Source of the DNA: Apostichopus japonicus | Lineage: Eukaryota > Echinodermata > Holothuroidea > Aspidochirotida > Stichopodidae | Assembly (NCBI RefSeq): GCF_037975245.1 | Contig: NC_092565.1 | Location: 21,006,999-21,070,998, forward strand | Reading direction: 5' to 3' | Length of the DNA: 64,000 nt | Shown here: piece after piece, positions 13,392-47,979 of the stretch | Layout: each line of letters opens with the position of its first letter | How positions within the stretch are numbered: position 1 is the first letter of the stretch | Translations under genes and position numbers: made by a program | Notes under the pieces: generated by a model | Database searches by the model: none | What the model was told of the DNA's origin: nothing | Seen by the model: only the letters and a program-made list of their open reading frames with translations

Positions 13392-14300
13392 CAGTAGATT
13401 CTGTCTCATCCAGACTCTTATCTCATCGATACATGCTTCGATTCTAGATTGAGCGTCGCTCTTGCGTTTGAAAGCGATGTATAGCTGGGTGTCATCTGCA
13501 AATAACATGGGTTCCAATCCGTGACGAATGATGATCTCCTCGAGTGGCGCCGTGTAGAGGATGAAGAGTATTGGTCCAAGCGTTGTTCCTTGCGGGATGC
13601 CGCAAATGGGTGTGGTCTCGTCTGATTTGTTGGACGCAACTGCAACGTACTGCTTCCTGTCTTTTAGGTACGAACTGAACCATTCCAAGACGGTACCAGT
13701 GAAACCAAAGGTGAACTCAAGACGATGTAGTAGGATATTGTGATCAATGGTTTCGAAAGCGGCGCTCAAGTCCAAAAGTAGCAATAACACGTCCAGTTTC
13801 TTATCTAGGGCCACCATTATGTCGTTATGGACACGTATTAGTGCGGTCTCGGTACTGTGGTTCACCCTGTATGCTGACTGAAATTTCGGCAAAAGTCCAT
13901 GTAGAGCGAGGTGCGCGTGGATTTGCTTCTTCACAGCCTGTTCTATGAGTTTTGCTATGTATGGAATGTTTGCAACTGGACGATAGTTCTTCAGCACGTT
14001 CTCATCCATATTTGCCTTCTTTAGCAGAGGGCGTATAACTGCGAGTTTGAGACTTCTTGAGGAGATTCCACTTATGAGAGAAGAGTTGATGATCCTAGTC
14101 AATATCGACATTGTGACCTCCTTGCAGTTTTTCACAAGTGTGGTGGGTAAGGGGTCGAGTCTGCAAGATTTTGATGTTGAAGATCGGATTAGTTTCTTCA
14201 CAAACTCGTCAGTAACTGGAGTGAACTCTGTAAGGTGATGAGGTGGATGGCCAGGTTTATGTGGTGCCACAGGAACAGGTAGATGACTTCTGAACTCTGT
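13392..14300 (-). pseudogene. LINE reverse transcriptase fragment
   Basis: The frame runs from about 14300 into the inserted element. RT motifs in order are KNYRPVANIPYIAKLIE (fingers), LLDLSAAFETIDHNILLHRL (palm, first catalytic Asp), GIPQGTTLGPILF, and the catalytic box LFADDTQLYIAF. These are typical of CR1/L2/Rex-type non-LTR elements (Pfam RVT_1). The sequence is open within the fragment, so it is fairly young. The frame is cut after residues WMRQNLL by the MITE at 13391. Removing the insert plus one copy of its 5-bp duplication restores reading into the next fragment. Confidence 0.93.
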
Positions 14301-16176
14301 TTACACATGTATTCATGTATCCCAAATTTGAAGACTCGAGTCAGTTGTGCAACTAACATTGAACATAAAACTTTTAAGTGTGTATCCATGACGTCACACC
14401 TGTTTGCTTCAAGTTCACTCTTTTTCTTACTAAATAAGGTCTACAATGGGCTTCTGTAGGTTTCATGACCCTTCAGATTCACGAAACTGACTGAACTAAG
14501 ACAACTGAGAAACCACATCAGCATGACAGCTTAAAGCTCGTAGTCTGACGACTATTAAAGGAGTATCGAGGCTTTTAAGATAACATGTAAAACATGTAGT
14601 TTGAGTGGCCTTCTGTTATCAGTATTTCAAAGGTTCTAAAATAGAGGAGTTGCACCTACATGATAGGGTAGGGCCATATGGAATAAATGGGGGCGGTGCT
14701 GGGGTCGTTGAAGCCAACTCCCATGAATAGAGGTTTGTGGCCAAAGCCTCCCCCCCCCCCACGCCCAACCCCATTTGCGCACGACACTGTTATGTTAGAA
14801 AGATGTATGAAACACTATTTTTCTTAAGAATGACAATAATGTCTTAAGCTCAACTTCTGTTTTCATCGTTCTAGAAATACTGGTACAACAATGGACATAT
14901 TATGTTTACACAACGGAGAGTCTAAGGTCTGACAAACTCACCTATGACCTCTTTATGGGATACTTACATGAATACCAAGTATGTATACCCTAGTGATGAT
15001 CACGTATAAAATGTCTCAAGATTTCGTTTTTATCTCAATTGACCTTTGACCCCCAGCAAAAAACCAACGTTTGCTCATGCCGTAAATACCAAAATTCAAG
15101 TGAAACTTGTCTACAACGGTTAGGTACGATACCCTATGGGACGTCCAGCTCCCACCAGAGGGTGAGCATTCATCAACCCCACACCTCCCACCCCCACTCC
15201 CACCACCCACACACACACTCATCACCCATAAAAGAAGTTAAGAAACATGAAATAAATACGTACAGAACACTGTAGGATTTAAAACCTGCTTATGTGACCA
15301 ATTGACAATATTAGGCGTGAATAACATGATTTGATTGGAATTGAATATCGAAATAGCTTAATGAGCATTTCTTCCTTTTTTTCACACAAAACAAATTATA
15401 TGGTGGACAGTACACGTACAGACACCAATGGATTAAATTAAGTACGCTTGGCCCAAATTTTAACCTCAATTTTCATTCACTTTTTTTAAATTAAATGATA
15501 TTTGACGGGTGGGAAAAAATGTATGAAATTCACCAAATATTAAAAGCATTTACCAAATAAGAAGTTGAGGCGACTGCCGTCTGCTGTTAAAGATCGTTAA
15601 AGAAGTTTAAACAACCAGGCGAATGTAAATGGGATCTTTGAAAATTTTGAAACTATGGTCAGTGACATAAGGTATTTTTAAGTACATTTATAATATGTAG
15701 GTCAATTGAACTATATATAACCTAACATGTACGGGGCAAAATGCCAAGTCGATTGGAAAAAAGAAACAAATCTAGGGGGCTCGAAGGAAACAAGAATAAA
15801 AAGATTTCCAAACAGTAGGCTTTTTACGTTTCTTTTCCGCCTATTTATTTGTGGGGTGGGGGGGGGTGCTTGAAGGTTATAAATCTCAATATTTCGCCCA
15901 AAAGTGGAGGTGTGGGGCAATGAAGACCATGATATTTAACTATGATGCAAAATGTGAATGTGAATGCGGACGTACAAGTTAGGACTATGGAGAGTCAGTC
16001 AGCATCTTTCTAGAAGATTTAGATTCAATAGGCTACGGATGACCTGAACATTCAGGGATATGTCATTTCTCTGTTTAAAGGCCAAGGCAGCTAACATTTT
16101 TTTGTTTATCAGCTTAATATTGGTGAAGGCATGATGAGAGAGAACAGCGTTGTATGGAACGTACCGAAAGTATCTG
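14301..16176. other. intergenic DNA, no gene seen
   Basis: No supported gene. A C-run with CTCCCATGAATAGAGG near 14725-14765 resembles 60385-60430 and may be a dispersed repeat. A CACCCAC-rich patch lies at 15178-15215. Confidence 0.45.
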
Positions 16177-16184
16177 TTTAACAC

Positions 16185-16531
16185 TGGGGTGAGCAACCTA
16201 CGGCCCGCGGGTCACATGCGGGCCGCCAGTGATTTTTTGCGGCCCGTGAGATGTCTCAAGAGAAGGGGGAAAAAGAAATACATTTTACATCATCACAAAA
16301 AACGAGCTAACTGCTTAGAATTCATCGGCACTAATGATGCTGTCAGGTAGGCCTTTTATCCCCATTAATTATCAACTGTACTGTGAATACAGATTAAGTA
16401 CACACACCTATTGTTTGAAGTCCTCAGAATCAAAGGTTTGAAATCAACAGCAGGTCGTTGGTAAGGTGCGGCCCAGTCAATTGCTCACTCCTTATATCTG
16501 GCCCATTCATTCAAAAAAGGTTGCCCTCCAC
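16185..16531 (+). mobile_element. hAT-like MITE (GGGGTGAGCAACCT ends)
   Basis: Starts TGGGGTGAGCAACCTACGGC and ends AAAAAAGGTTGCCCTCCAC, the GGGCAACCT-type ends common among hAT elements, with GCGGCCC motifs internal to both ends. Flanks TTTAACAC (16177-16184) and TTTAACAG (16532-16539) match at 7 of 8 as a target duplication. Confidence 0.78.
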
Positions 16532-16811
16532 TTTAACAGCTTGACAACAGCTGTAGACGCCTCACGTACAGTATAAGAAAGGTACAGAAGGGGACGCTGT
16601 TTGCCACAGAGAGGTTTAACCTCCCTATCAAAAAAGGGAACCATTGTCCATCGTCTTGCCTTTCTGTTTTACGCTAGTATTCCTAACCAGACAATGTTTA
16701 CTAATGATCGGGGTTAGGTGGAGTGGGATGTGATGGTGTGGGGGGGGGGAGGGGGTTGGGGGTGTGGGGTTACGCAGGGTCACTTTCAATCTTCTAAGAT
16801 GGGCTCAAAGG

Positions 16812-16946
16812 ATAACTCAAGGCAGGAACACATCTCAACCCCAGTCCCCTTGCATCGGGACTGTGACTGTGTGATCATCGTCAGGTGTGCATCACCATTC
16901 CCCTAGAAAGGGAACAGATACTACACATGATCTTAGCCAAAAGGCC
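16812..16946 (-). mobile_element. U2-snRNA-headed short retroposon, copy 1 (5'-truncated)
   Basis: Minus strand from 16946: GGCCTTTTGGCTAAGATCAT then GTGTAGTATCTGTTC, which is the 5' region of U2 snRNA (about nt 10-46) with almost no change. It leaves U2 at about 16911 and continues into the body shared with the other copies (ACACAGTCACAGTC, AAGGGGACTGGGGTTGAGA). The first nine or so U2 bases are missing. The 3' boundary is unclear because the copy diverges below 16812. Confidence 0.8.
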
Positions 16947-17463
16947 ATTAACTAATAGTAACACATATGCTCAGAGTGATGACAAAACTGTACTGAACTA
17001 GTATGTATAACTTCGATATTACTAAAGGTTGATAAAAATCTATTTTCACTTGAAGGTCCTATGTTGATTGATAAACTTGAAGAAAGTCAATATCATTCTT
17101 GGCAATCATATTCTTTAAACGTTGATAACTTACATGTGACCAGGAATGATGAGAGTGGGGGAGGGGGGAGGGGAATAGCATTAGGGCACGGGGTCAATAA
17201 GGGGATCGAGAAAGTGTGGGGAAAATGGATAATGCATTTCTCAACTTTTATAATAATCACAGGGAAAAACAAGGACACCATATTGTGGCCCAGGTGACAT
17301 AATTGGGCCTGGCGAAGTCCTTGTTCTGTGTCGGGGCCTGACTTTTGTTAACAGCATCTGAGCTAGCTTTGCGAAAAATCGTTTTTGTTTTGGGTGGGTG
17401 AGTGGGTGGGGATGTGGGTGGAGTATTCAATAACCTTGATCTCCTATCACTATGACCTGATAC

Positions 17464-17649
17464 TTTTTTTAAGGAAAAGTTGCCCAGGAAAGAACCTGGG
17501 CACGAAAACCAAACGACTGATCCGCTCTCAACCCCAGTCCCCTTGCATCGAGACTGTGACTGTGTGATCATCGTCGGGTGTGCATCACCATTCCCCTCGA
17601 AAGGGAACATATACTACACATGATATTAGCCAAAAGGCCGAGAAGCGAT
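17464..17649 (-). mobile_element. U2-snRNA-headed short retroposon, full-length copy
   Basis: Minus strand: a head of about 45 nt (17649-17605) beginning ATCGCTTCTCGGCCTTTTGG, the 5' end of U2, then a body of about 125 nt unlike U2. A 3' hairpin GCCCAGG-TTCTTT-CCTGGGC follows, then an A-rich tail ending in seven As (17470-17464). The 12-bp duplication ATGACCTGATAC flanks it (17452-17463; 17648-17659; two bases may overlap the head). Tail plus duplication show LINE-type retrotransposition. Not a working U2 gene, as the rest of U2 is absent. Confidence 0.88.
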
Positions 17650-17659
17650 GACCTGATAC

Positions 17660-19600
17660 GTACTCACTTTGAGAACGCATGCAGGTTTAGATACAACACA
17701 TGTATACTGACAGATACCTATATCATGTTGTACTACCACACGACATATTGTAATACGAACCAGTGTTCTATTTCTAATTTTATTCTTTGAGATATTACCA
17801 TTACTAATGATAGGAAGTAACTAATACACTATAATTGTCCCTGAATTAGTTAACGTAGCAGACACATTGCTTTGACAGAACTAAATAAAAAGATGAAACG
17901 TTATTTTTTTTTTTTCGGCTTTGATGACATAAGCTTGATTTTAATGGTTTATAACATATATAAACAAGGACACTTAATAAATTAAACGTACCACGAATGG
18001 AAGTGGGTCAAAGGAAAATGACTTATGACAATATAGGCTAGTTAAAACAAACACAAAGGGATTTTAATGTACTTTTGCATCAGCAGGAAATATTGAATAT
18101 TACAAAAGAAACTAAAAAAAACAAAAAAACAAAACACTAAACCAAACATAATTTTCTATATAGTGGAATTCCAAAGGAAACTGGGTAATGATATATATAT
18201 ATAAATAATATATACTACACATATAAATATATGGGCTGGATAAGTAAGAAAAGATGTACGTTTTATCAAGGTTAGTGATAATTGAATATAATCATTTAGT
18301 CAGAGTATCCGAATACAACAGGAAGAGAGCTCATAATTTTGTGAGAACAAAAAAAAATATTAACCACTTAGCAGGCAAAGGAGATACTGATTTCAACATT
18401 ATAAATTGAGTGGAATTTATAGTTTTGTGAAAAGTAGGTAGGGTCACCGTTAAAAAAGGGAAACAAAATTTTCTTAATTGAAATACCAAGTGCATCATTT
18501 TGACCAAAATCCTTTGATTTTTGTCCAAAATCTGAGTATGAATCTAGCAAGAGGTAAAAAAATTCCTAAAACCCACTTAGGATCAGAAAAATCTTAATTA
18601 AAAATTCCCAAAATTGTCTAACCTTATTAAAATCTGAATACATATATATATATATAAATATATATATATATTTATTCCTTCAACTCAGATTTCATTTTAC
18701 CAAAGACCTCCAGCGAAAAGCTACCATAAATCACAGACTACTTTACAAATGAAAACAACATCAACAAAGCAATTTTGTTTTTACCATCAACATTACATTA
18801 TGACATAATCAAACACATTAACAGCACAATACAACTAGTAATAGCTAAAAAGCTAATAGATATAATACATTTATGCAGCAGTAATTTAATTTACAAACCG
18901 ATCACAAAAACACTGACTGTTTGGGAATATAACCAGTGCTACTTTTTTTCAATCATTTAACCCCCCTCACCCGTACCCCCCCCCAGTGTGTGGCTTAATG
19001 ATTGGAAAAGGAAACATTCAAAGACAAAAATACTTTACACAGGAGTATCGTTTGGTCCATCCTGTCCTCCAGCCCACCTCATTTCCGGTCATTCGCACCA
19101 TGTTTTGTCCCAAAATAACCGTAATGTTACCCAATTATTTACCCACGGGTGCCCATGTAATGTTCCATTATGACGTCAAAAAATATTTATTTCTTACTTT
19201 ACTTATTTGAAAGTTCATTTACACAATGCCCTTTACTTGCAGTTTTCACTGTTCTTCACAGCAACCACTCATATTACTTCCAATGATATCCTAAATTCTC
19301 ACCATTCAATTCAAAACACTCACCTACCCAGTGCTTATCTATAGCGTTGTTGTTTCAGCACTACAAACGAAGCATCTCAAAAGTGACCGAGAGAGGTTCG
19401 GGTATCAACATTAACATTATTCTACAGGGACAGAAAAATCAAGATCATCTCTTACACCCATGTTAGCAATTACACTCATTACCAGATAAAGAGCTTTAAT
19501 CTTTCTTCATTTCTGTTTGCTTGACTGAAACTTAAAATGACCGATTAGGAAGGATCAAGGTGAGAAGAGAGAAAGAAAAAAAAATGAGAGGGACAAGTTT
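17660..19600. other. intergenic DNA, AT-rich, nothing recognised
   Basis: No supported gene. A TA-rich palindromic stretch lies at about 18640-18675 and smaller TA runs near 18190-18235. Confidence 0.45.
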
Positions 19601-19610
19601 AACGATAGAT

Positions 19611-20090
19611 GTAAAATATGTAAATATTAGCTCTTACTTTTACTAGACAAAAATCTGTAAGCGGAGCAAAGAGAATTGTTGCCCTAAGGTCAAAATCAGT
19701 GCAACAATCATCACCCATTTCGGTTCTTACTATTAATAGAACCCAATCGGCCATTACTAATTCATCGACTTTTAAGGAGACATAGTAATGACTAAATATT
19801 CCCAGAAACATAACCACTTCAGGATTTTTTGGATTTACGGTGATTGCTTTCATTTATGTAAATTATCAGCTCCTATTTAACTAAAAGAAATAAAAACTGT
19901 AAGCTGAGCTAAAGAAAATAAACTATTGCCCCATTAAAGGTCAACATAAATACACACGATCACCATGTTAGGTGTTACTATGAATACAAACCAAGTGGCC
20001 ATTTATTATTAATTCAATTTAACAAGAAATAACTTGACCATATTAAAATAAAAATTCCCAGAAAAATAATCAACTGAGATCATTTTTTTT
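19611..20090 (+). repeat. old tandem duplication, about 240-bp unit
   Basis: Unit 1 (about 19611-19845) and unit 2 (about 19852-20090) share, in the same order, ATGTAAAT, AATCTGTAAGC versus AACTGTAAGC, GGAGCAAAGA versus TGAGCTAAAGA, TTGCCC, AGGTCAA, GGCCATT and ATTCCCAGAAA. The copies are well diverged. Confidence 0.7.
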
Positions 20091-23000
20091 CTGGGTGTGT
20101 GTGTCAATAAAATTGCTCCTCAACACAACACCATTAATGTAGAGTATTCCTAGCAATGTAATAATTAGATGCAAGGCTAGAGACAGGAAACCGGTGGAAA
20201 ATGAAACTAAAAAGATGTAACCTTGTTTGCGAACGCTATATCAATAATAATTTCTTTAAAAATTGGTATAAAATAAGTTTAATAAAAGTGACATCTGTTT
20301 TACAAAAAAAAAACTTCAAGGTTTGATATGAATTAATTGCATTTCTTTAATATTCAGCACAATTAAGGTAACGGTAAATGCAACATACTTTTTATGATAC
20401 ATAGTGGATATTCAACAAGGTGTTTTGTGACTAATAATGAATATTGTAAAAATGTTAAGAGTCAAATGTTAATGCCCTATCCACCATACCATCCCTCCCC
20501 CCGCCCCGCCCCCAATCCCCATCGCCCACAGCAAAACAAGAATGTTCAATCAGTTGATTATAAGCATCGCCTGATAACCAAAATATGACCTTTTTGTTTT
20601 CTTTTCTTTCTATCAAAGTCTTATAGAACCTGGAGTTAAGTACTGAAAACATTTTCTGTACGGCTACAATGTGCATCCAATCATGAAACACATCCCAAAC
20701 TATGCCAATATTAAGAGTTTTAAATTAAACCCATTTTTTTATTTTTGTCGTCTTACACTGATGCGTAGCTGAACAATCACACAATTATCACAAGGTACTT
20801 TATATTATTTGCCCGCTTTTTGACCCTTCATAGAGATTAAAAAAATGGGGAAAAAACATCCAAATGTCAACGAAACGTCAAGAACGTTGTCCTGCTTCAC
20901 ATTCGTCGGCTTTTAAGCCTTTACACTACAGTGGAATGCATCTGTGCGACTTAAAAGAGCATAGCCATCTTACAAGCGTCATCAATTGTCGGTCACAATG
21001 AAACCAATGCAGCCGAGAAGCAATTTATTTTTGCGGCTCATTTATCCATTTGTGGCAGAAAGCTATAGTTTAAATGCCTTTTGAAAAGTGAGCCAATTAT
21101 TTCTATGACTATTTAAGCCATTCAAATGTTTAAGTTATATAAAGGTGTTTATGTTAATGTAGAAACTGAATCTTATTGGATACCCAGGTCAGGATGAAAT
21201 TTTACGAATAATACTATGCTTTTATACCAAATGGAGGAATAAATGTATGACACTTACAAGAAATCATTTCTATTCCAACTATAGTCTCCACAAAATTCAA
21301 ACTACAATTAGTATTCTTTGCATAGACAATTTACAGCACTATGGAATGTAGCTTGATCGTTTCCCCAATTGCAAAATAAGTTACCATTTTTATTTTTGTT
21401 CTCTCGAAGTAAGTGGCGGTAGTGATTTTTTTAGATAAATTTTGAGAATAACGAAAGAGGGATTACAAATATGTAAACAATTTCTCAAGACAAGAATTCA
21501 GTATGGACTGAGAGAAGACAATGATTTTCCAAATTCAATTTTAACTGATTTGATAGCTATTAACCTTTTCTGGGTTATGCTAATACTGTAGCAAAGAAAG
21601 TATGGCATGGGGTGAGGTTGGGCCAACCCTACCCTGCTTCCTTGCCTACTTCTGCAGTAGAAAGTTACACTTTTGATGGACTTTTTCAAGTGCTGGCAGA
21701 AAACTAGCTGTAAGTAATCAATAGTATACAAAGAAGTGATTGTCGTACCCAACCCACTCCTCTCATCCCATCAGCCCCACCCCTTTGATGCCCCTCCCCA
21801 CCCCCCCCCTCACAGCAATATTACTTGCTGAGATCATATGGTGATCTTCTCCGACAATAAAATATTAATAGGAATGCATTTACATTTGAAATTTAAATAA
21901 AGTCAATAATAAATACGATACAAGTGCAATAAATGCACTATAGTAAGAGGATCAAGGTGGCGGTTACTAATGAATTGAGATTTGACAAAAGGTGAAAACT
22001 ACTGCTTGGTCTTTGCTCATTGAGCCAAACACTTGCCCGAAGGAACACAATCCACTGGACGACCACACACTGAACGACCGATGAGCACTCACAATTACGC
22101 AACACATGTTTCCTGTTTCGCTGACCCACGCTGTTGTTGGTTACATGCAAAATGATTACCCTATGATAGGTTACATTTGCTATATATGATATATATATAT
22201 ATATATATGCTATATATATATGCTATATATATATATATATATATCCACATTTTTTCCACGTTTAATGACAGTTGGATTGTGTTTTAGTCTTGCAGTGCCC
22301 GGCCAGATGCATGGACATCTGTTTGTGCACTTTGGCAAATGCTGAAAGGTGATTACTATTAAACTGGCAGTGTATTCATCACAATTGCTTGCAGTCATGT
22401 AATTGTCATGTAAAATTTAAAAGATGACTTTTTAAGGCAGAATTTTAGTCTGGATATTTTGTAATCGTCCAAGAAACAAGGAAAATTTGACTGCTAGTTA
22501 TATGTTTCTATTGCTTTTTTTTTTTAATATCTTCATGCATTTTTTTTCTGGGTTTTCAAAATACACTCACAAAATTCCTCCTTCCCTCCTCTCCCCATCT
22601 TCTCTTCATCACTTCCACATCTTTAGAGTCTACAAACTGTCAATCCCATCATCAGCCGAGCAGACTTACATTAGGTTATCTCTACAAATTACTCGTTATC
22701 ATGAATTCACTGTTACTTCTCAATAAATTGCATATCTTTAAATTATCTCTGATCATCAGCAACAAAATGACAATTTTCATTTCCTTCGATAAAGAGACAT
22801 CCGGTAAGGAAAGACAAACAAAGAATTTGTTCTTCTCTCGTCAAATCGACTTTGTCGTTATCAGTCGGTTCGCACTAGATAAACCAAGGATGTAAAAGGG
22901 TTCGCTGAGGGGGTTTGACCTAGGTTTATCTGATGTATTTGGCTCCCTTTCAATTGCACTTTCAGACTGACTTGAATAAGACAACAAGTCTTAAGTATAA

Positions 23001-23840
23001 GACACGATATCCACAACGTTCTCAATGTCGAACATTAGTAGATTTAAAGAAAGCCTGGTAAAATGTTTCTTACTTTCAACAGCAAATATCAACACTCAGG
23101 TCTTACTGTGGCGGGAGGGGGCTGGGGAAGGGGGTGATAGTTTTTGGCACTTCAAATTAGCTGCAAACATAATTTTGTTAACAACGAGGAAGATAGTGGA
23201 AACACTCACCCAGTTTGGAATGCAGATCGTGGGATACATTTTACCAATGTGTTCTTCTCGAGCACCATTCCTTTCTGACTTGAGTTTGCAAGCATTAAGA
23301 ATTAGTATACACTGTGTATGGCCAGAAAATTTACCCAGTAAATGGATTTGGTGGTTTTTGACTCATACATTAGAAGCTCATATGGCATATTGTTCAGTGT
23401 ATACAGGTACATTATTTCAGTTGATTAAAAACGAATGAACAAATATAATGGGAATTTTCCGTGTGTGAACACAGACTGCATATGAGCCGCAAGTTGCCCA
23501 CATGTGTTGTAAATAATAACAATATTCGCACTCACTGTGCATTGCATGCGATTAACTTAATTTCCACCGTCATATCAAAAAACAATTTCCATGAATTTTG
23601 TACATTACACTGGAGAACTAATACATTCATAGCATTTAAAATATCACATAATTATGCATACATACATACAACACTTATACATTGGTTACACAACGATCAC
23701 TTTTTTTCTTTCCTTTTTGATCTTTTGAGGGTGAAATGAAATTGCCCCCCCTGACTTATCCACTTATTTCATGTAGCACCTATGTATGTAAGGTCAGAGG
23801 TCAACCCATTTCCAGGGAAACTCCCTCTCCTGCTGTTGCT
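20091..23840. other. downstream flank / possible 3' UTR of ELMOD3
   Basis: No independent gene seen. A plus-strand open frame at 23025-23438 has no recognisable domain and lies where the ELMOD3 3' UTR would be. TA microsatellites lie at 22188-22244. The polyadenylation site could not be placed. Confidence 0.4.
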
Positions 23841-45750
<21,910 letters not shown>

Positions 45751-47929
45751 TATGCTACCAGTGAATAATTACAATATTTGTTTTAATACCAAGAATCTGA
45801 TCCAGCAACACAGGGAAACAGACAAGAAACGACAAAGCAGTACAGGTCACTGACATCATTTGGCCAAATCCAAAGTCAAAAGTCTTTCCTTTGCCTTTTA
45901 CAATTTAAGTCACATTAATATGATGTAAACTGTTTGCTTTGCCATTTGCAAAAGTAACATAAATATGATCTATATAAATTGTTACCACTTTTCTGAATCC
46001 AATTTTGATCCTCAAGTCTGAACAAAACAAGCTAAAACTTTACACAGGCACTGAGGTACTTTCACAAATCATTTCACCCATATACAGTATAAGCAGTAGA
46101 GGCCTGCTGGATTTCGGCTTGTTATGTGACTAGTGTAGGCCTAGCATTAGCCTACTTAGTAACAACAACTCATTGGGGCTAATTGAGGCCATTAGCATTA
46201 ACAATTCCTACAGACGACAGCTTTCACTGACCTTCTACATGGGACTTACCACAAAAAGCCATACTTAATTGTTTTGATTATTATATGGAAATCCTTAGGC
46301 AACTGTAAGTTTCCACTATGACAAACTTCAGAGTGTTATTACCATGGAACCATTTAATACACATGAAACTTGATTACATATGCACTTTAGTACCCTATGT
46401 ACCCCATAATACAATACTGTACAGTATACCACAGGACACGACACTACACTACAGTACACAGTAGCTTTGATCAATTTTGAGATACCATTGGTACATAACT
46501 TCCTTCGAGAAATTCTCGCTTACAGAGGAATTTAGGAGAAACCTCTGCTGAATTTTACTCCTTTTAGTCACAGAGCCTGTACTGTGAGGCCCATGGCACT
46601 CCCAAAGGAAAAATCACACAAAACAACAGACCTAACTTTAATAGTCTAAATATGTCTCATGATGTACCATTTGAGATCTTAGTTGTAAGAAAAACTTCAG
46701 GGGGAAGACCACGTACATAGGAGACAGCTTCAATGATCCCACAGCAATATCCCCTCCTTTATGAAATACTTGGTTCACATTTGGAACTCCCATGAAGATT
46801 CATGGCACTGCCTACATCAGTCAGGAGAATTTTGGAGTCATGATTATTTACTAGCATAATCCTTCAATTAAGGCTACTTGTATAGACAGGTCCATATTTA
46901 TGCCTTTTGCATCATTAAACCATTAGAACTTAAAGATTATTGGGGGGTTGGATCAGCTACAATGACCCGAGCAGCCTCCCCCTCCCCCCCTACCCTCCTT
47001 TATTGAATCCTTCATTTGCCTCTGGCCTTTTCATAAAGTCCTATGCATGACACATTTGCCCTTTCTCTTATTCTTCGTGTGTTTAACTTAAATAAGTGTA
47101 ACATTGGTTAAAATTGTTACTATTCCCGCCCAAGAAACAGCATTCCTTTACCATGACATGAGACAATCTTTACTGGTTGTGCCGTAAATTAGACTAGCCT
47201 AACTTAGGCTATGTCTAGGCTAACAAGTAACATTGCAAAGTAGGCTAGGCCTAGAAATTCAGTTAATGTTAGGCTACGGAACATTGCAATGAGATTCTGA
47301 GAGAAAATTACAAACCGATGTTAAGTAATATAATGTAAACGCTTCTAAACATTCATTCTCTGACCTGAGGCTAAGCTGTGCTGTTTATCTAGTAGGTCTA
47401 GAAATGTTCCTACTATGTTTGGCGGCTAGTCTAGTGTAGGGCTTGACTAGGCCTAGCCTATGTACTTAGGCCTAGTATCAGTATCACTGAGCAGTAGCAG
47501 TAACACTACTTCAAAGGACCCAGCCTAGGAAAGCATAAGTTACTTGTTAATGTCAATCATGCGATAAACATTATTTAGTTAGTTAGTTAGTTTGAATAGA
47601 ACCTGTTGTAGCAGTAACGCAACAGTAGATTTTTCGGGTAATGGGGTATGGTGACAGTGACAAAAGGCCAGCCTATGTCAGGTTTTCAGCGCCGACGGCT
47701 GATGGCTGGAAGAATGTTTATTTTGATTAATAAGCAGACTGTCGGAAGCTAGCAACCAATGACAGCTAACTCTAAAAAAACTAACAATGGTCAGACATCG
47801 AAAATAACGCTATGACACATCAAGAGTGGAAGTCCCACTACATTTATCTTTTTGGAAAATACTAAGTTGATTCTATATACAAAAGACAATTATTCGCCTC
47901 ACAATCCTTAGGTTCCATGATCAAAGTTC
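45751..47929. promoter_or_regulatory. upstream flank of ELMOD3, promoter not localised
   Basis: No coding sequence. TAGGCCTA/AGGCCTAGCC-rich stretches at 46130-46150, 47185-47260 and 47390-47475. The ELMOD3 transcription start should lie here if the 5' UTR has an intron, but no TATA box or other decisive element was identified. Confidence 0.3.
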
Positions 47930-47979
47930 TCTTGACCTATTCAAAAATCGCTGCAGTGCAGTGGTGATGTGCGGAGTCT

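Larger units (their letters stand above)
11041..14300 (-). mobile_element. 5'-truncated CR1/L2-like LINE, interrupted by nested MITEs
   Basis: Read on the minus strand, it starts inside the second ORF just before the reverse transcriptase, continues through RT and the C-terminal region, and ends in a TTACAT short-repeat tail at about 11060-11041. The RT is at 14270-13392 and the rest at 11815-11041; the block 11816-13391 is a later insertion. Missing the endonuclease region, it cannot be autonomous. No clear LINE target duplication was found. Confidence 0.88.

Noticed and set aside
13049-13397. Proline-rich and glycine-rich frames in the nested MITE block
   Set aside because: They overlap MITE ends and C/G runs, are open on both strands, and have no domain.
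11041-14300. Target-site duplication of the LINE itself
   Set aside because: Flanks ATTTGTTC and TTTACACATG do not give a convincing match, so none is claimed.
17605-17649. Functional U2 snRNA gene
   Set aside because: Only about 45 nt of U2 5' sequence are present. The branch-point-pairing region is not followed by the Sm site and 3' stem-loops, and the copy carries a poly(A) tail and target duplication.
23025-23438. 137-codon plus-strand open frame
   Set aside because: No recognisable domain. It lies in the region expected to be ELMOD3 3' UTR or flank, has no splice partners and no coding-like conservation that I can see.
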